64,000 nt of DNA from G963662905 sp965230045 (GCA_965230045.1 OZ245940.1:2542001-2606000), one strand, 5' to 3'. Counted from the stretch's first letter, positions 55,301 to 63,664 are shown. A program made the numbers and translations. Notes: a model not told the origin generated them from the letters alone.

Positions 55301-56620
55301 AGTATTATCCATATTCTGAAGTGCTCCGTTATATCCGTTTCCGCTAAAATCTTGCAAAACTGTTCCTGAAGTATTGTCAAAATTGTAATAAGCTAACAAA
55401 CCGCTTTCATTTCCGGTGAGGCTTTTGCACATATTGTCACGGATTTGACTGGCTGTGCGTGCGGTGTTCCAGATACGGACTTCATCAAGTTTCCCTTCTA
55501 AAAGGTTGCTTTGTGTTCCAAATGATCCTATTCTGACTGCTGTTCCTGTGAAGGCAGGAACAGCAGTTGCCTGGTCAACCTGAATTCCATTGCGATAGAG
55601 CGTCATTGTTCCACTTGCATAAGTAACGGCAATATGCTGCCATGAGTCAAAGGGAATTTGATTGGGATCCTGTACGGCATTCCAAGCTCCATTATGACCG
55701 GCTGAGAGCTTATGGCCCCAACCAGCGGGAATCCAAAAGGCATGTGTTCCGTTTAAAGGGTCTCCAGAGATGACATTATTATCCTTCTCATTTGCTGATG
55801 GGATATACACCCAGGCTTCTTTGGTATAGGACGAAGGCATTATAGCGCTGGTACTTATCCAATCATTGTCCCCATCAAAATCCAAACAATTCTTCGGGCC
55901 AAACATGGCGGGAGAGGTTTGCCAGTCCGAATTGTCCATATTGTGTAGTGTGCCATCATTGCTTCCTTTTGCATCATCCGCTGTAGTGCCGCTGGTTTCA
56001 TTGAGTTTGTAGTAAGCCACTAAGTTTGCCTCGCCGGAGGGGTCGGTTAATTCCCGGTACATGTTTTGGCGAATTTCGGTTTCGGTACGGACGTCGTTCC
56101 AAATGCGGACTTCATCGAGATTGCCTTGAAAATACCTCTCGGTGAAATTGCATCCACCAATTTGCATTGCTCCACTATTCGTTGGTATTGTTGCTTCTGA
56201 TGTTTCACGTGTGCTATATGTAGAAGCTTCAATCCCATTTACATAAATTGTCCCCTGATTTCCGGCACTTACTGAAAATGCCATATGATACCAGGCAGAG
56301 GTCGTTAGGGAAAATGAATGAGTTTGACAGTATTTATTTCCATAATCGAAATATATTTGGCTGCTGTTGGATTGATCAATATAAATTCTAAAGTTTTCAT
56401 TATTGTCTGCAATGGATTTTGATATAACTTCTTTGCCGGAAGAAGATCCTAAATAAACCCAAAATTCAATGGTCATAGATGAAGATAGGTCTAATGAGTT
56501 ATCATCAGGCACAGAAACATAATCATTCGTCCCACCAAACTCCAAACAATTGTTTTGGGCAGGGAGCAGCCCGGAAAACATAAGCATGGTGACTAAAAAA
56601 GAAAGTAGCGATTTTCTCAT
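52355..56620 (-). CDS. Giant T9SS surface protein with two LamG and one C-type-lectin domain (about 1421 aa)
   Basis: The start is placed at ATG 56618-56620 (MRKSLLSFLVTMLMFSGLLP, signal peptide), with an alternative 10 codons upstream. The domain order equals the gene at 47560: LamG 1, LamG 2, strand-rich unit, cadherin-like unit, C-type lectin (about 797-935; WIGANDSEEEDTWKWIDG, GEPNDVG, WNDLG), shared module and sorting tail. LamG 1 and the module are near-identical to the paralog even in DNA, whereas LamG 2 and the lectin loops differ. The gene is divergent from the AraC-type regulator, sharing a 164-bp intergenic region. Confidence 0.85.
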   Translation of the reverse strand: MRKSLLSFLVTMLMFSGLLPAQNNCLEFGGTNDYVSVPDDNSLDLSSSMTIEFWVYLGSSSGKEVISKSIADNNENFRIYIDQSNSSQIYFDYGNKYCQTHSFSLTTSAWYHMAFSVSAGNQGTIYVNGIEASTYSTRETSEATIPTNSGAMQIGGCNFTERYFQGNLDEVRIWNDVRTETEIRQNMYRELTDPSGEANLVAYYKLNETSGTTADDAKGSNDGTLHNMDNSDWQTSPAMFGPKNCLDFDGDNDWISTSAIMPSSYTKEAWVYIPSANEKDNNVISGDPLNGTHAFWIPAGWGHKLSAGHNGAWNAVQDPNQIPFDSWQHIAVTYASGTMTLYRNGIQVDQATAVPAFTGTAVRIGSFGTQSNLLEGKLDEVRIWNTARTASQIRDNMCKSLTGNESGLLAYYNFDNTSGTVLQDFSGNGYNGALQNMDNTDWVSSSAFNTWLNTSSSSWATATNWSRASTPVSSDNVGVYSYSGGSNSALSGSPTINHFVLGSSSALTLSSGATVNGNLILESDLDLNGQTITLGTSAYLIEDEGRIYGSSGQIQTTRTLSNIDENVAGLGAEITTSANMGSTTITRTHAANSSPASIERRYNIVPTNNSGLNATLVFHYDDNELNGLTASSLELYRSTNNGTNWTDMNGSVNTFHNTIKLSGIDAFSLWTAMESEDINSPILETENPVHAYAQGSTAIILAPNATVTTANNIDNATVSISPIVAEDVLSVSNLPDGLSSNWDNSTKILSISGTGSASDYETALRNVTFATTSAAEDTRTIDFILGDGVGLSINGEQHFYEVMNASGSISWTNARSAALTRRYGAAQGYLVTITSSTENNYLAEKVTANTWIGANDSEEEDTWKWIDGPEADEIFWIGDAGGSAVNGRYNNWYTGEPNDVGSGEDYAHMYGSNSGYAGVWNDLGNTNPSVQYYIVEYGGDGSNFTTIDYATVVVNGVSWTGSLDSDWATPGNWNNNAVPNLTTDIIIPDVANDPVISSTTDANCNNISIKAGAELTIEAGGTLITEGNIANSGTISISNSIANDDKWHLISMPNNSTTANTFLGKYLQSWDETSKEWVDITDVAQALSVAKGYSLWSPAGAKGNFTFTGTPNTGNQSISLAYHNNSEENDGANLVGNPYPSYIDWNLLSAYGSKYTYNGSGYDAYTSVEGYGAGSRYVAPMEGFFVVTNSNGTEFTLTNAMRTHTSSDKEATVFSNGIVLSANSQNYSDALYIVFDEAANENFELPRDAWKFISGSTGICQIWSQCPDGNLAVDVRPETESIQLGFANNEAGTYSIGIKEIADISTAILEDTKLNISHDLSEGAYSFDWRLNDDETRFKLHLNTTAVKDLSSSAVQAYVAGGNIIIQSESPAERILLTDITGRTLGVWEHTETIPAPSTTGVYLVTVASGNQMLTKKIIIE

Positions 56621-56784
56621 TTTTAAAGGTTTTATAGGTTTTAATTTCATAGATTTCGGCCTGTGCTTTCAGCGATCAAAAAGCTCATTTGGCTTTACCC
56701 ATTAAAAATACGCCGATATTCCATAAAATGCTTTATATTCGGGCTGTATTTTGTTCTAATTGGTAAAACCGAACAGCATTGACC

Positions 56785-58530
56785 GTGAAAAATATATTTC
56801 AGACAGCAGTTAGATTTTGTTTTTTAGTAATCTTTTTATTGGGTTATTTTTTTAATTTCCAGACTTTTGGGCAGGATATTTTAAGCGAAAAAACGCTCAC
56901 TGAGCTCAAACAGAGCGAAACCGCGGCCTTCCGGGAGAAAATAAGCCTGTTGTACGATTCCGTGAACCAGCTTCACGAAATTTCCATCCGCACGGCTATA
57001 GCGGAACAGCTTTTTGAGCTGACCAAAAACAGGGACGGGCTGGCACACGTCAACTCCCTTTTGTTCCGAAAAATGAATACACTTTTCAGCAATGAAAAGG
57101 GGCTGTTCAGGCAGGCGTATCTTTTGGCAGAGGAATCGGGTGATTTTGATGCCATGTGTTTGGTGGAATACAGCCGTGCGCGCTATTTCCTTGCCCGCAA
57201 ACAGTACGATTCGGCCATGGTCTATCTCTTGCATTACCGTGATATGAACCCCGAAGATATACGGGGCGAAGGTTTTCGGAATATCGTAAACCTGATGGGC
57301 GATATTTATTATCATGCCGGCTTGTACGAACAGGCCCGTGATGTGTACCAATCGCTTTATGATCAGTATGTTCAGGAAAACAATTGGGTTTTTTACCGGC
57401 CCTATGTGATGATGAACAATTTGGGGCAAATTTGCCTCAAAACAGGAAATATAGAAAAGGCCGGCTCCTGGTTCCGTTTGTCGCTTGAGCGTGCTGAAAA
57501 ATATTTGCATACGCCTTACCGTATCAATACCATTGCTTATATCCGCCTGAAACTGGCCGAAACAGCTTTGCGCACAGATGATTTGAAGGGTGCAGAAGCT
57601 TTTTTGCAAGATGTTGCCGCATATCCTGCCGATATGATCCAGGATGATGTTTGGTTGGATTACCTCTGGCAGCAGGCTTGCTTTCTTTATAATAACGGCA
57701 ATTATCAGGCTTCTTTACTGAAATTGGATGAAATTTTAAATATTCCCACCGGTGCAGCCGCAGTGCAGGCCTTTGTGCCGGCTATATATCAATTGCTCTC
57801 TGATATTTATTACGCTAAAGCAGACTTTGAAGAAGCATTGAATTTCAGTAGGATATATGTGGAAAAAACAGATTCGATACGAGCTAATGAATACCTCGCA
57901 CAATCAATGATTATCTTGTCAGATCATAATCATACCGTTACCAAAATGGAGCTTCAAAAAACCAAAACGCAATCAAGATATTTATTTTGGGGACTGCTTA
58001 TTTTAACATTTTTGTTTTTGTTTTTATTATGGGTTTTATATAACCTGCATCGCTCCAAACTGGCATTGGTACGTAAATCTATTGTGCAAAGTATTGAAGA
58101 TGAGGCCGACAAAAAATTAGAAGAGGCTTCTGCCGATACAGCTTCGGAAACCAAAAGCGATAATGAAGACAGGGACAAGAAACTTTTCAGGGAGTTAAAG
58201 TATATCATGGAAACAAAAAAGCCTTTTCTTGATCCCAAATTGAGTATCCTCAGCCTTTCGGAGCAACTCGCAACAAACCGTACCTATTTGTCGCAGGCTA
58301 TTAACAGCCAGTACCATACAACTTTTCCAAATTACATCAATGAATACCGCATCCAGGAGGCCGTGCGACTTATAACAAGCGGCTATACAGAAGGTTATAC
58401 ACAGGAGGCATTGGCAACGAAAGTTGGCTTTTCCAGCAGGGGAACTTTTATTGCGGCTTTCAAAAAGGTTACCGGTGTAGTGCCGTCCTTTTTCATTGCA
58501 AATCATAAAAAATTAGAAGAGCAAGATTAG
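56785..58530 (+). CDS. Membrane-anchored TPR regulator with AraC-type HTH
   Basis: No ATG exists at the 5' end. GTG at 56785 (then KNIFQTAVRFCFLVIFLLG, a signal peptide) is preferred over TTG at 56779. Periplasmic TPR-like helices cover about 40-385 (YYHAGLYEQARDVYQSLYDQ). One membrane helix lies at about 400-420 (LFWGLLILTFLFLFLLWVL). A cytosolic AraC HTH covers about 485-575 (LSEQLATNRTYLSQAINSQY ... KVGFSSRGTFIAAFKKVTG). It probably senses an envelope or surface cue and acts on transcription. Being divergent from the giant lectin gene, that gene is the natural first target to consider. Confidence 0.8.
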   Translation: MKNIFQTAVRFCFLVIFLLGYFFNFQTFGQDILSEKTLTELKQSETAAFREKISLLYDSVNQLHEISIRTAIAEQLFELTKNRDGLAHVNSLLFRKMNTLFSNEKGLFRQAYLLAEESGDFDAMCLVEYSRARYFLARKQYDSAMVYLLHYRDMNPEDIRGEGFRNIVNLMGDIYYHAGLYEQARDVYQSLYDQYVQENNWVFYRPYVMMNNLGQICLKTGNIEKAGSWFRLSLERAEKYLHTPYRINTIAYIRLKLAETALRTDDLKGAEAFLQDVAAYPADMIQDDVWLDYLWQQACFLYNNGNYQASLLKLDEILNIPTGAAAVQAFVPAIYQLLSDIYYAKADFEEALNFSRIYVEKTDSIRANEYLAQSMIILSDHNHTVTKMELQKTKTQSRYLFWGLLILTFLFLFLLWVLYNLHRSKLALVRKSIVQSIEDEADKKLEEASADTASETKSDNEDRDKKLFRELKYIMETKKPFLDPKLSILSLSEQLATNRTYLSQAINSQYHTTFPNYINEYRIQEAVRLITSGYTEGYTQEALATKVGFSSRGTFIAAFKKVTGVVPSFFIANHKKLEEQD

Positions 58531-58622
58531 ATTTTAATGGAACACGGATTGTTTGGATTTTCGCTGAATTTTTGGGGAGGTTCTGCGTCACCTGCGGTGT
58601 TTGGGGTTTTTGGTGTTAGTGT

Positions 58623-58657
58623 AATTCATCGGATGGCTCGAAGTCATACGATGAATT
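58623..58657. repeat. 33-bp palindrome, copy 6 (degenerate)
   Basis: Arms AATTCATCGGATGGCT and AGTCATACGATGAATT pair with two mismatches. It lies 92 bp after the AraC-type gene. Confidence 0.7.
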
Positions 58658-58720
58658 GATCCCGATCAGGGAAGGATACGATTGCCTTTACAGGATGGAT
58701 CAATTTTACTCCCTTTTTTG

Positions 58721-59103
58721 GGTTCTACTGAGAATTTCGTGGGTTCTTATAAAATTTGAGATGAAAAGCATTGAGAAATATGTTCATATAGTATTTATGC
58801 GAAAAATTTGAGCTCCAACAGATTCCTCCCTCCCGATAACTATCGGGACAAAGCCCTAATCACTTCGTTTGGCTTTGTTCCGGTCGGAATGACGCTTTTT
58901 ATTAGGAGTTTAAGGCAAATGCGGCCTGGTCACTGAGCGTCCTGTGGTGAGCGTAGCCGAACCAAGTCGAAGTGCGCCGCATTTGCCTCCTGACTTCATA
59001 AAAACCCGTCATTCCGACAAAGTTTCCGAAGTATGATGAAAACTTTGGAGGAATCTGTTGGAGATTTAACTTTTGTCTTTCCACGAAATTCCTAGTAGAA
59101 CCC
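58721..59103. mobile_element. Family B MITE-like element, copy 4, with 8-bp target duplication
   Basis: This 383-bp element has inverted ends GGTTCTACTGAGAATTTCGT and ACGAAATTCCTAGTAGAACC. It is flanked by CTTTTTTG on both sides (58713-58720 and 59104-59111 region). The loop of its central hairpin is replaced by about 60 bp containing CTGAGCGTCCTGTGGTGAGC, not found in the other copies. Confidence 0.82.
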
Positions 59104-59111
59104 TTTTTTGT

Positions 59112-60362
59112 TTATTGGAGCAGCCATTTCCAAACCGGGATTACTTCAATGGTAGCATCTCCTTCTTTAATGGTTTCTTCTTCGTCTTTGGTGATAATAA
59201 GCATGTTTTTAACGTCCATTTGTTTGGAAATTTTGATCAGTGCCAGGATTTCACGATTCCGGGTCTCGATGTTTTTAAGACTGTAAGAAACCTGTACGGC
59301 AAGTTGTGCGGAAGGAACATAAAAATCCACCTCGATGTTTCGTTTATAGTAATAAACATCATCATCAAATAGACGTCGCAATTGAATAGCTACTTGATTT
59401 TCAAGAAGGGACGTCAGCGGGTCGAAAAGAAAGAGGTTCAGGATGCCATTGTCGGTGAAATAGTATTTCCTATTTGATATTTTATCCGCTAGTTTTGCAT
59501 TGATGTTTTCTACTGAAAATATTAGCCATGATTCCCGTAGGTAATCCAAATAATCTATTACTGTATCTGTGCTAATTTTTTTTCCTGATGATGAGACTAC
59601 GTGGGCCAACCTGTTGAAAGAGGAGGGCTGTTTAACGCTTTCGGACAGTTTACGTATGAGTACCTGCAAGGCAAATGAATTGCGAATACGGTACCTGGTA
59701 ATAAGATCGCCCAAAAATATTTTTTGATATAAGTTGCTCAGCCAGGCCCTTTTGTCAGAAACCCCAATTAATTCCGGTAATCCACCAAAGCGGAAATATT
59801 CCTCATAAGCTTTGATTATTTTTGTGCGATGGTGAAAAATATAGTTTTTGTCGCTTACATCAATATTTAAACCGCTAAGGTATTCAGGAAATGAAAAAGG
59901 ATAAATATTCTGAATTACATACCGTCCGCCAAGAGTTGTGGCAATTTCGCTGCTGAGCATTTTTGCATTGCTGCCGGTGACAAATACTCTGTAACCTTGG
60001 TCAGCAAGCCTGCGGACAAATTTTTCCCAATGATCAATAATTTGAATTTCATCAAGAAAAAAAATCGGTTTACTTTCATACATCTCTTCGTAACATACTT
60101 TTATCTGGTCCAGATGAGCAGATGTGAAAGTCGCAATCCTGTCATCTTCAAAATTAAAGTACAATATTTCATTATTTGAATGTCCTGTTGTGGTTAAATG
60201 TTGAATTTGCTGATACATCATGTACGACTTGCCTGCACGGCGCAAGCCTGTAAATACATAATTGATACTGTCTTCAATTGCATAATGACGTTCTTGCAGT
60301 TGGGTTTCAAGCACTTTTTGTTGGTATTCTGCAATCAATAATTTGATCAGCTCTTTTTCCAT
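59112..60362 (-). CDS. AAA-type ATPase with DUF4143 domain
   Basis: This 416-aa protein has an N-terminal ATPase domain with Walker A FTGLRRAGKSYMMYQQ (about 37-50), Walker B PIFFLDEIQIID (about 95-106), the sensor-like VFVTGSNAKMLSSE and GGRYVIQNIYPFSFPEYL. The C-terminal DUF4143 part (about 190-400) has EEYFRFGGLPELI and YYYKRNIEVDFYVP, a nuclease-like fold. This family is frequent in Bacteroidota and archaea; its function is not settled. No partner gene is adjacent. A family B element ends right at its 3' end. Confidence 0.88.
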   Translation of the reverse strand: MEKELIKLLIAEYQQKVLETQLQERHYAIEDSINYVFTGLRRAGKSYMMYQQIQHLTTTGHSNNEILYFNFEDDRIATFTSAHLDQIKVCYEEMYESKPIFFLDEIQIIDHWEKFVRRLADQGYRVFVTGSNAKMLSSEIATTLGGRYVIQNIYPFSFPEYLSGLNIDVSDKNYIFHHRTKIIKAYEEYFRFGGLPELIGVSDKRAWLSNLYQKIFLGDLITRYRIRNSFALQVLIRKLSESVKQPSSFNRLAHVVSSSGKKISTDTVIDYLDYLRESWLIFSVENINAKLADKISNRKYYFTDNGILNLFLFDPLTSLLENQVAIQLRRLFDDDVYYYKRNIEVDFYVPSAQLAVQVSYSLKNIETRNREILALIKISKQMDVKNMLIITKDEEETIKEGDATIEVIPVWKWLLQ

Positions 60363-60379
60363 GATATGTTTTTTTGTCG

Positions 60380-60428
60380 AATATAAAAGACAAAAATATG
60401 GTATTTTTATCTAATATAAAAGACAAAA
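60380..60428. promoter_or_regulatory. Two 16-bp direct repeats upstream of the ATPase gene
   Basis: AATATAAAAGACAAAA occurs at 60380-60395 and 60413-60428, 33 bp apart (about three helical turns), within 66 bp of the start codon. The reverse strand also shows TATTTTTG (60392-60399), a possible -7 element, inside the first repeat. It could be an operator pair. Confidence 0.4.
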
Positions 60429-60529
60429 TTAAAGTGGAGGTGCAGAGGGTGTGCAGACAACTTGTTTTTAGAGCGGCGATGAATTGCGGTGCACGTGATG
60501 GAGATTTTTCTATGATCTTAATGCAATTA

Positions 60530-60562
60530 ATTCATCGGATGACTCGAAGTCATCCGATGAAT
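60530..60562. repeat. 33-bp palindrome, copy 7
   Basis: Arms ATTCATCGGATGACT and its complement around CGA. It lies 74 bp downstream of the orphan sorting-tail fragment. Confidence 0.88.
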
Positions 60563-60636
60563 GGTCTCTATTCCTGATAAGGATGCAATCAGCCCTTATG
60601 GGATTTTTTTTTCGTTGAGAACCGATTTCTCGCGTC

Positions 60637-60726
60637 TTACTGGATTGTGATATTTTTCGTTATTTGTTGATTTTCTGGCTCTACTGTTACAAGATACACG
60701 TCTGCTGTTTTCAGTGCGGGAATAAT
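60637..60726 (-). pseudogene. Orphan T9SS sorting-tail remnant
   Basis: The reverse strand encodes IPALKTADVYLVTVEPENQQ followed by ITKNITIQ and a stop. It aligns with the last 28 residues of the protein at 41238 (IPTPKTAGVYLVTVESENQR, ITKKITIL). No gene body is left upstream; the sequence beyond about 60726 is the leader of the plus-strand T9SS gene at 60816. Confidence 0.8.
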
Positions 60727-60815
60727 TCATGGAAAATTTGTATTTTCTGCCTTTAATTTGTATTTTGGGGTTTTATTTTGATTTCAGTATTCTCACCCAT
60801 TAAAAAAAAAGCATT

Positions 60816-63593
60816 ATGAAAAAGATTTATTCATGCCTCATTATTGGAGGACTGTTTCTCTTAGGCGGAAAAGATTTACTGGCACAGTTTAATGGAGGAG
60901 AGGGGACGGCAGGAAATCCATGGCAAATTGCAACTGCTGCGCAACTTGATGCGATAGATTCTGATGATGCATACCTGGACGACTATTTTATCCAGACTGC
61001 TGGCATTGATTTGAATGTTTCACCATACAATAGCGGGAGCGGGTGGAATCCAATTGCCGGAGGAGGTACAGGGAAAAAGTTTACCGGACAATATGATGGA
61101 AATGGAAAAACCATATCCAATTTAATGATCAATCGACAATCGACAGCTAATGTGGGGTTATTTGGCCATCTCGGAACGGGCACAGTAGGCAAACCAGCGG
61201 TAATCAAGAATGTTGAACTCATCAATGTAAATGTTGCGGGAGCCAGGGGAACAGGTAGTTTAGTTGGCCGTGTTACGGGCAATATCTATACCCTTATTGA
61301 AAACTGTAGTGCCTCCGGCTCTCCAAACAGTGTGAGCGGAGATGCCGCTACAGGAGGATTGGTAGGATCCAACAACAGTTATAGAGAAACACCCGGAGGA
61401 ACTGATAATCCCATTATCTCCAAATGTTGGGCAGATATTGATGTGACTTATTCCGGAGTAGAACCGGGAATCGATCAAAATGCGGAGAAATTTGGTGGAT
61501 TGTCGGGTTGTAATCAGAAAGGAACTATCTTGGATTCCTATGCCCTGGGAGATGTAACGGCGGATAAAAATGATACTTGGAATGTTCTTAATGTAGGTGG
61601 ATTGGTTGGCTGTATTCTTTACCGCGGACGGATTGAACGCAGTTTTTCTGCCGGTGCTGTTTCGGGAACAAATGCGACCAATCTAGGTGGACTGTTAGGG
61701 AATAAAGGTTCAAGAGGAAATAGTGGAGTTGCCGTGGATTCTTATTGGAATACAACAACTTCAGGACAATCTTCTTCGGCTGGAGGGTCGGGTTTGACTA
61801 CAGCAGAAATGAAGGTTCAGGCTAACTTTGAAGGCTTTGATTTTACGAATACCTGGATTATTGACGGATCAGGCAACGACGGTTACCCTTATTTGAGAAC
61901 CGTTTCACCTACCGGATATGTGGAGTGGAGTGGAGCAACATCTACAGCATGGGATGTCGCTGCCAACTGGCAGAATAGTGACCTTCCGGGAGAGCACGAT
62001 ATTGCTGTAATTCCTGAAGGACTGACTAATTATCCCGTAATCAATACTGTCGTAACGAATCTCCCAAAAGGGATTTCCGTTGTTGGAGACGATACCCCTG
62101 AAGGAAATGCAAGTATTACGATCAATGCAGGTGGAGGACTCACTATCTCAGATTTGGTTCTTAGTACAGGCGCCTCTGGCATTGTAATTGGTTCTGACGA
62201 AACAGGAACCGGTTCTTTTATTGTTGAAGGAACAATAACCGCCGATGTTACCGTAGAACGCTATTTAACATACGATCGCTGGCATTATATCTCAGCTCCG
62301 GCAGCAATTACAGGGAATTTCAATACATTGGGCATGGGACTTACAGGAGATGTTAATGGCGATCAGTTTTATCGCTGGGAAGAGTATTTAGATGTTGATC
62401 CATATATCGGCTATTGGGTCGATATTTTAAATGGTAATGGATCCGGTACTTTAATGGATGATGAGGGTTTTGTAAGCTGTAAAGGTTATGCCATCAATTA
62501 TATTACAGTTGACGAAACCTTAAGCCTCGCAGGAGTTCCATACACTGCCGATCAGAGTATAGCTGTTAGCAAAACAACCAACAGTACAAACGAAGGGGCC
62601 AATTTGGTGGGCAATCCATTCTGCTCAACGATTGCTATAAATTCTACCGCTGATGCTACGAATAATTTCCTTGCCGATAATAGTGATTTGCTGGATGATA
62701 ACTATCGGGCAATTTATGTCTGGGATGAGCAGCCTGATTATACCTATGGCGCACGCAGCGATTATGAAGTTATTTGTAATGTTGGTTTTTCCGGAGAGGG
62801 CAGTGGATCGCCCTTTGGGAAAGATTACGTAGAGGCCGGACAGGCTTTTATGGTGAAAGTCAAACAAGCCGGTAATATTGAGTTTAATAAGAGCATCAGA
62901 AAGCATGGTGATGCACAATTTTGCAAGTCGGGTGAAGAATGGCTCGGAATGGAACTGAAGGTCAGGGGTGCAGACGGCCTGCAAAATTCGAGCATAATTG
63001 CGTTTCATGAAAATATGACCAAAGGCCTTGATCCATCCTTTGATGTCGCTAAGCTTAAGGGAAATCCGGATATTGCGCTTTATACAAGGCTCATTAGTGA
63101 TAATGGCAATGATTTTGCTGTACAGGCATTGCCCATGATCCGGGATGAAAGCTATACCGTAGCTGTTGGTTTGGATATTTCAGAAAATCAAGTGCTTACT
63201 TTTAGCGCCTACCATGAAAATATGGATTTTACCCAAATTCATTTGGAAGACCGTGCGCTCGGGATTTTTACCAACCTGAAAGAAAATGATTATACGGCAG
63301 AGCTTACCGAAAGTGGGGTCGGGCGCTTTTACCTGCACTTTGGTGATTTGACCGATATCGAAGAACAACAAGCAGAAAGTGCTGTCTCAGTCTGGGCGGC
63401 CAAGGGTATGATCAATATTCAAAGCAATCATGACCTGAGCAATAGCCAAATAAGCATTACCGATCTTACAGGCCGTGTTTTAGGTGTTTATGATGGAGTA
63501 GAATCTATTGCAGCACCAAAAACTGCCGGTGTGTATTTTGTTTCACTGGAAATTAATGGCCAAGGCGTTATCCGAAAGGTTTTGGTTCATTAA
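60816..63593 (+). CDS. Large T9SS-exported protein with GLUG region (925 aa)
   Basis: The protein has a signal peptide (1-23) and the opening FNGGEGTAGNPWQIATAAQL. A GLUG-type beta-solenoid lies at about 60-330 (VGLFGHLGTG, GGLVGSNNS, GGLVGCILYRG, LGGLLGNKGS). The shared module runs from about 365 (VTVERYLTYDRWHYISAPAA, CKGYAINY, GANLVGNPFCSTIAINS, EAGQAFMVKVKQ, IRKHGDAQFCKS). The sorting tail has ISITDLTGRVLGVYDGVE and AGVYFVSLEIN. It is the only large T9SS gene on the plus strand here and is nearest in its C-terminus to the 544-aa protein at 41238. It is probably surface-exposed, with unknown ligand. Confidence 0.85.
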   Translation: MKKIYSCLIIGGLFLLGGKDLLAQFNGGEGTAGNPWQIATAAQLDAIDSDDAYLDDYFIQTAGIDLNVSPYNSGSGWNPIAGGGTGKKFTGQYDGNGKTISNLMINRQSTANVGLFGHLGTGTVGKPAVIKNVELINVNVAGARGTGSLVGRVTGNIYTLIENCSASGSPNSVSGDAATGGLVGSNNSYRETPGGTDNPIISKCWADIDVTYSGVEPGIDQNAEKFGGLSGCNQKGTILDSYALGDVTADKNDTWNVLNVGGLVGCILYRGRIERSFSAGAVSGTNATNLGGLLGNKGSRGNSGVAVDSYWNTTTSGQSSSAGGSGLTTAEMKVQANFEGFDFTNTWIIDGSGNDGYPYLRTVSPTGYVEWSGATSTAWDVAANWQNSDLPGEHDIAVIPEGLTNYPVINTVVTNLPKGISVVGDDTPEGNASITINAGGGLTISDLVLSTGASGIVIGSDETGTGSFIVEGTITADVTVERYLTYDRWHYISAPAAITGNFNTLGMGLTGDVNGDQFYRWEEYLDVDPYIGYWVDILNGNGSGTLMDDEGFVSCKGYAINYITVDETLSLAGVPYTADQSIAVSKTTNSTNEGANLVGNPFCSTIAINSTADATNNFLADNSDLLDDNYRAIYVWDEQPDYTYGARSDYEVICNVGFSGEGSGSPFGKDYVEAGQAFMVKVKQAGNIEFNKSIRKHGDAQFCKSGEEWLGMELKVRGADGLQNSSIIAFHENMTKGLDPSFDVAKLKGNPDIALYTRLISDNGNDFAVQALPMIRDESYTVAVGLDISENQVLTFSAYHENMDFTQIHLEDRALGIFTNLKENDYTAELTESGVGRFYLHFGDLTDIEEQQAESAVSVWAAKGMINIQSNHDLSNSQISITDLTGRVLGVYDGVESIAAPKTAGVYFVSLEINGQGVIRKVLVH

Positions 63594-63664
63594 TCTGCAG
63601 TTCTTGTTTTACAGGATGCGCTTGGGCGAATTATCACTTATAAGGTGGAGCCTTAAAAACAGAT

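Noticed and set aside
60374..60577. A 67-codon plus-strand ORF
   Set aside because: Its repeated start (SNIKDK twice) is the translation of the promoter direct repeats of the ATPase gene, and its end is a 33-bp palindrome.
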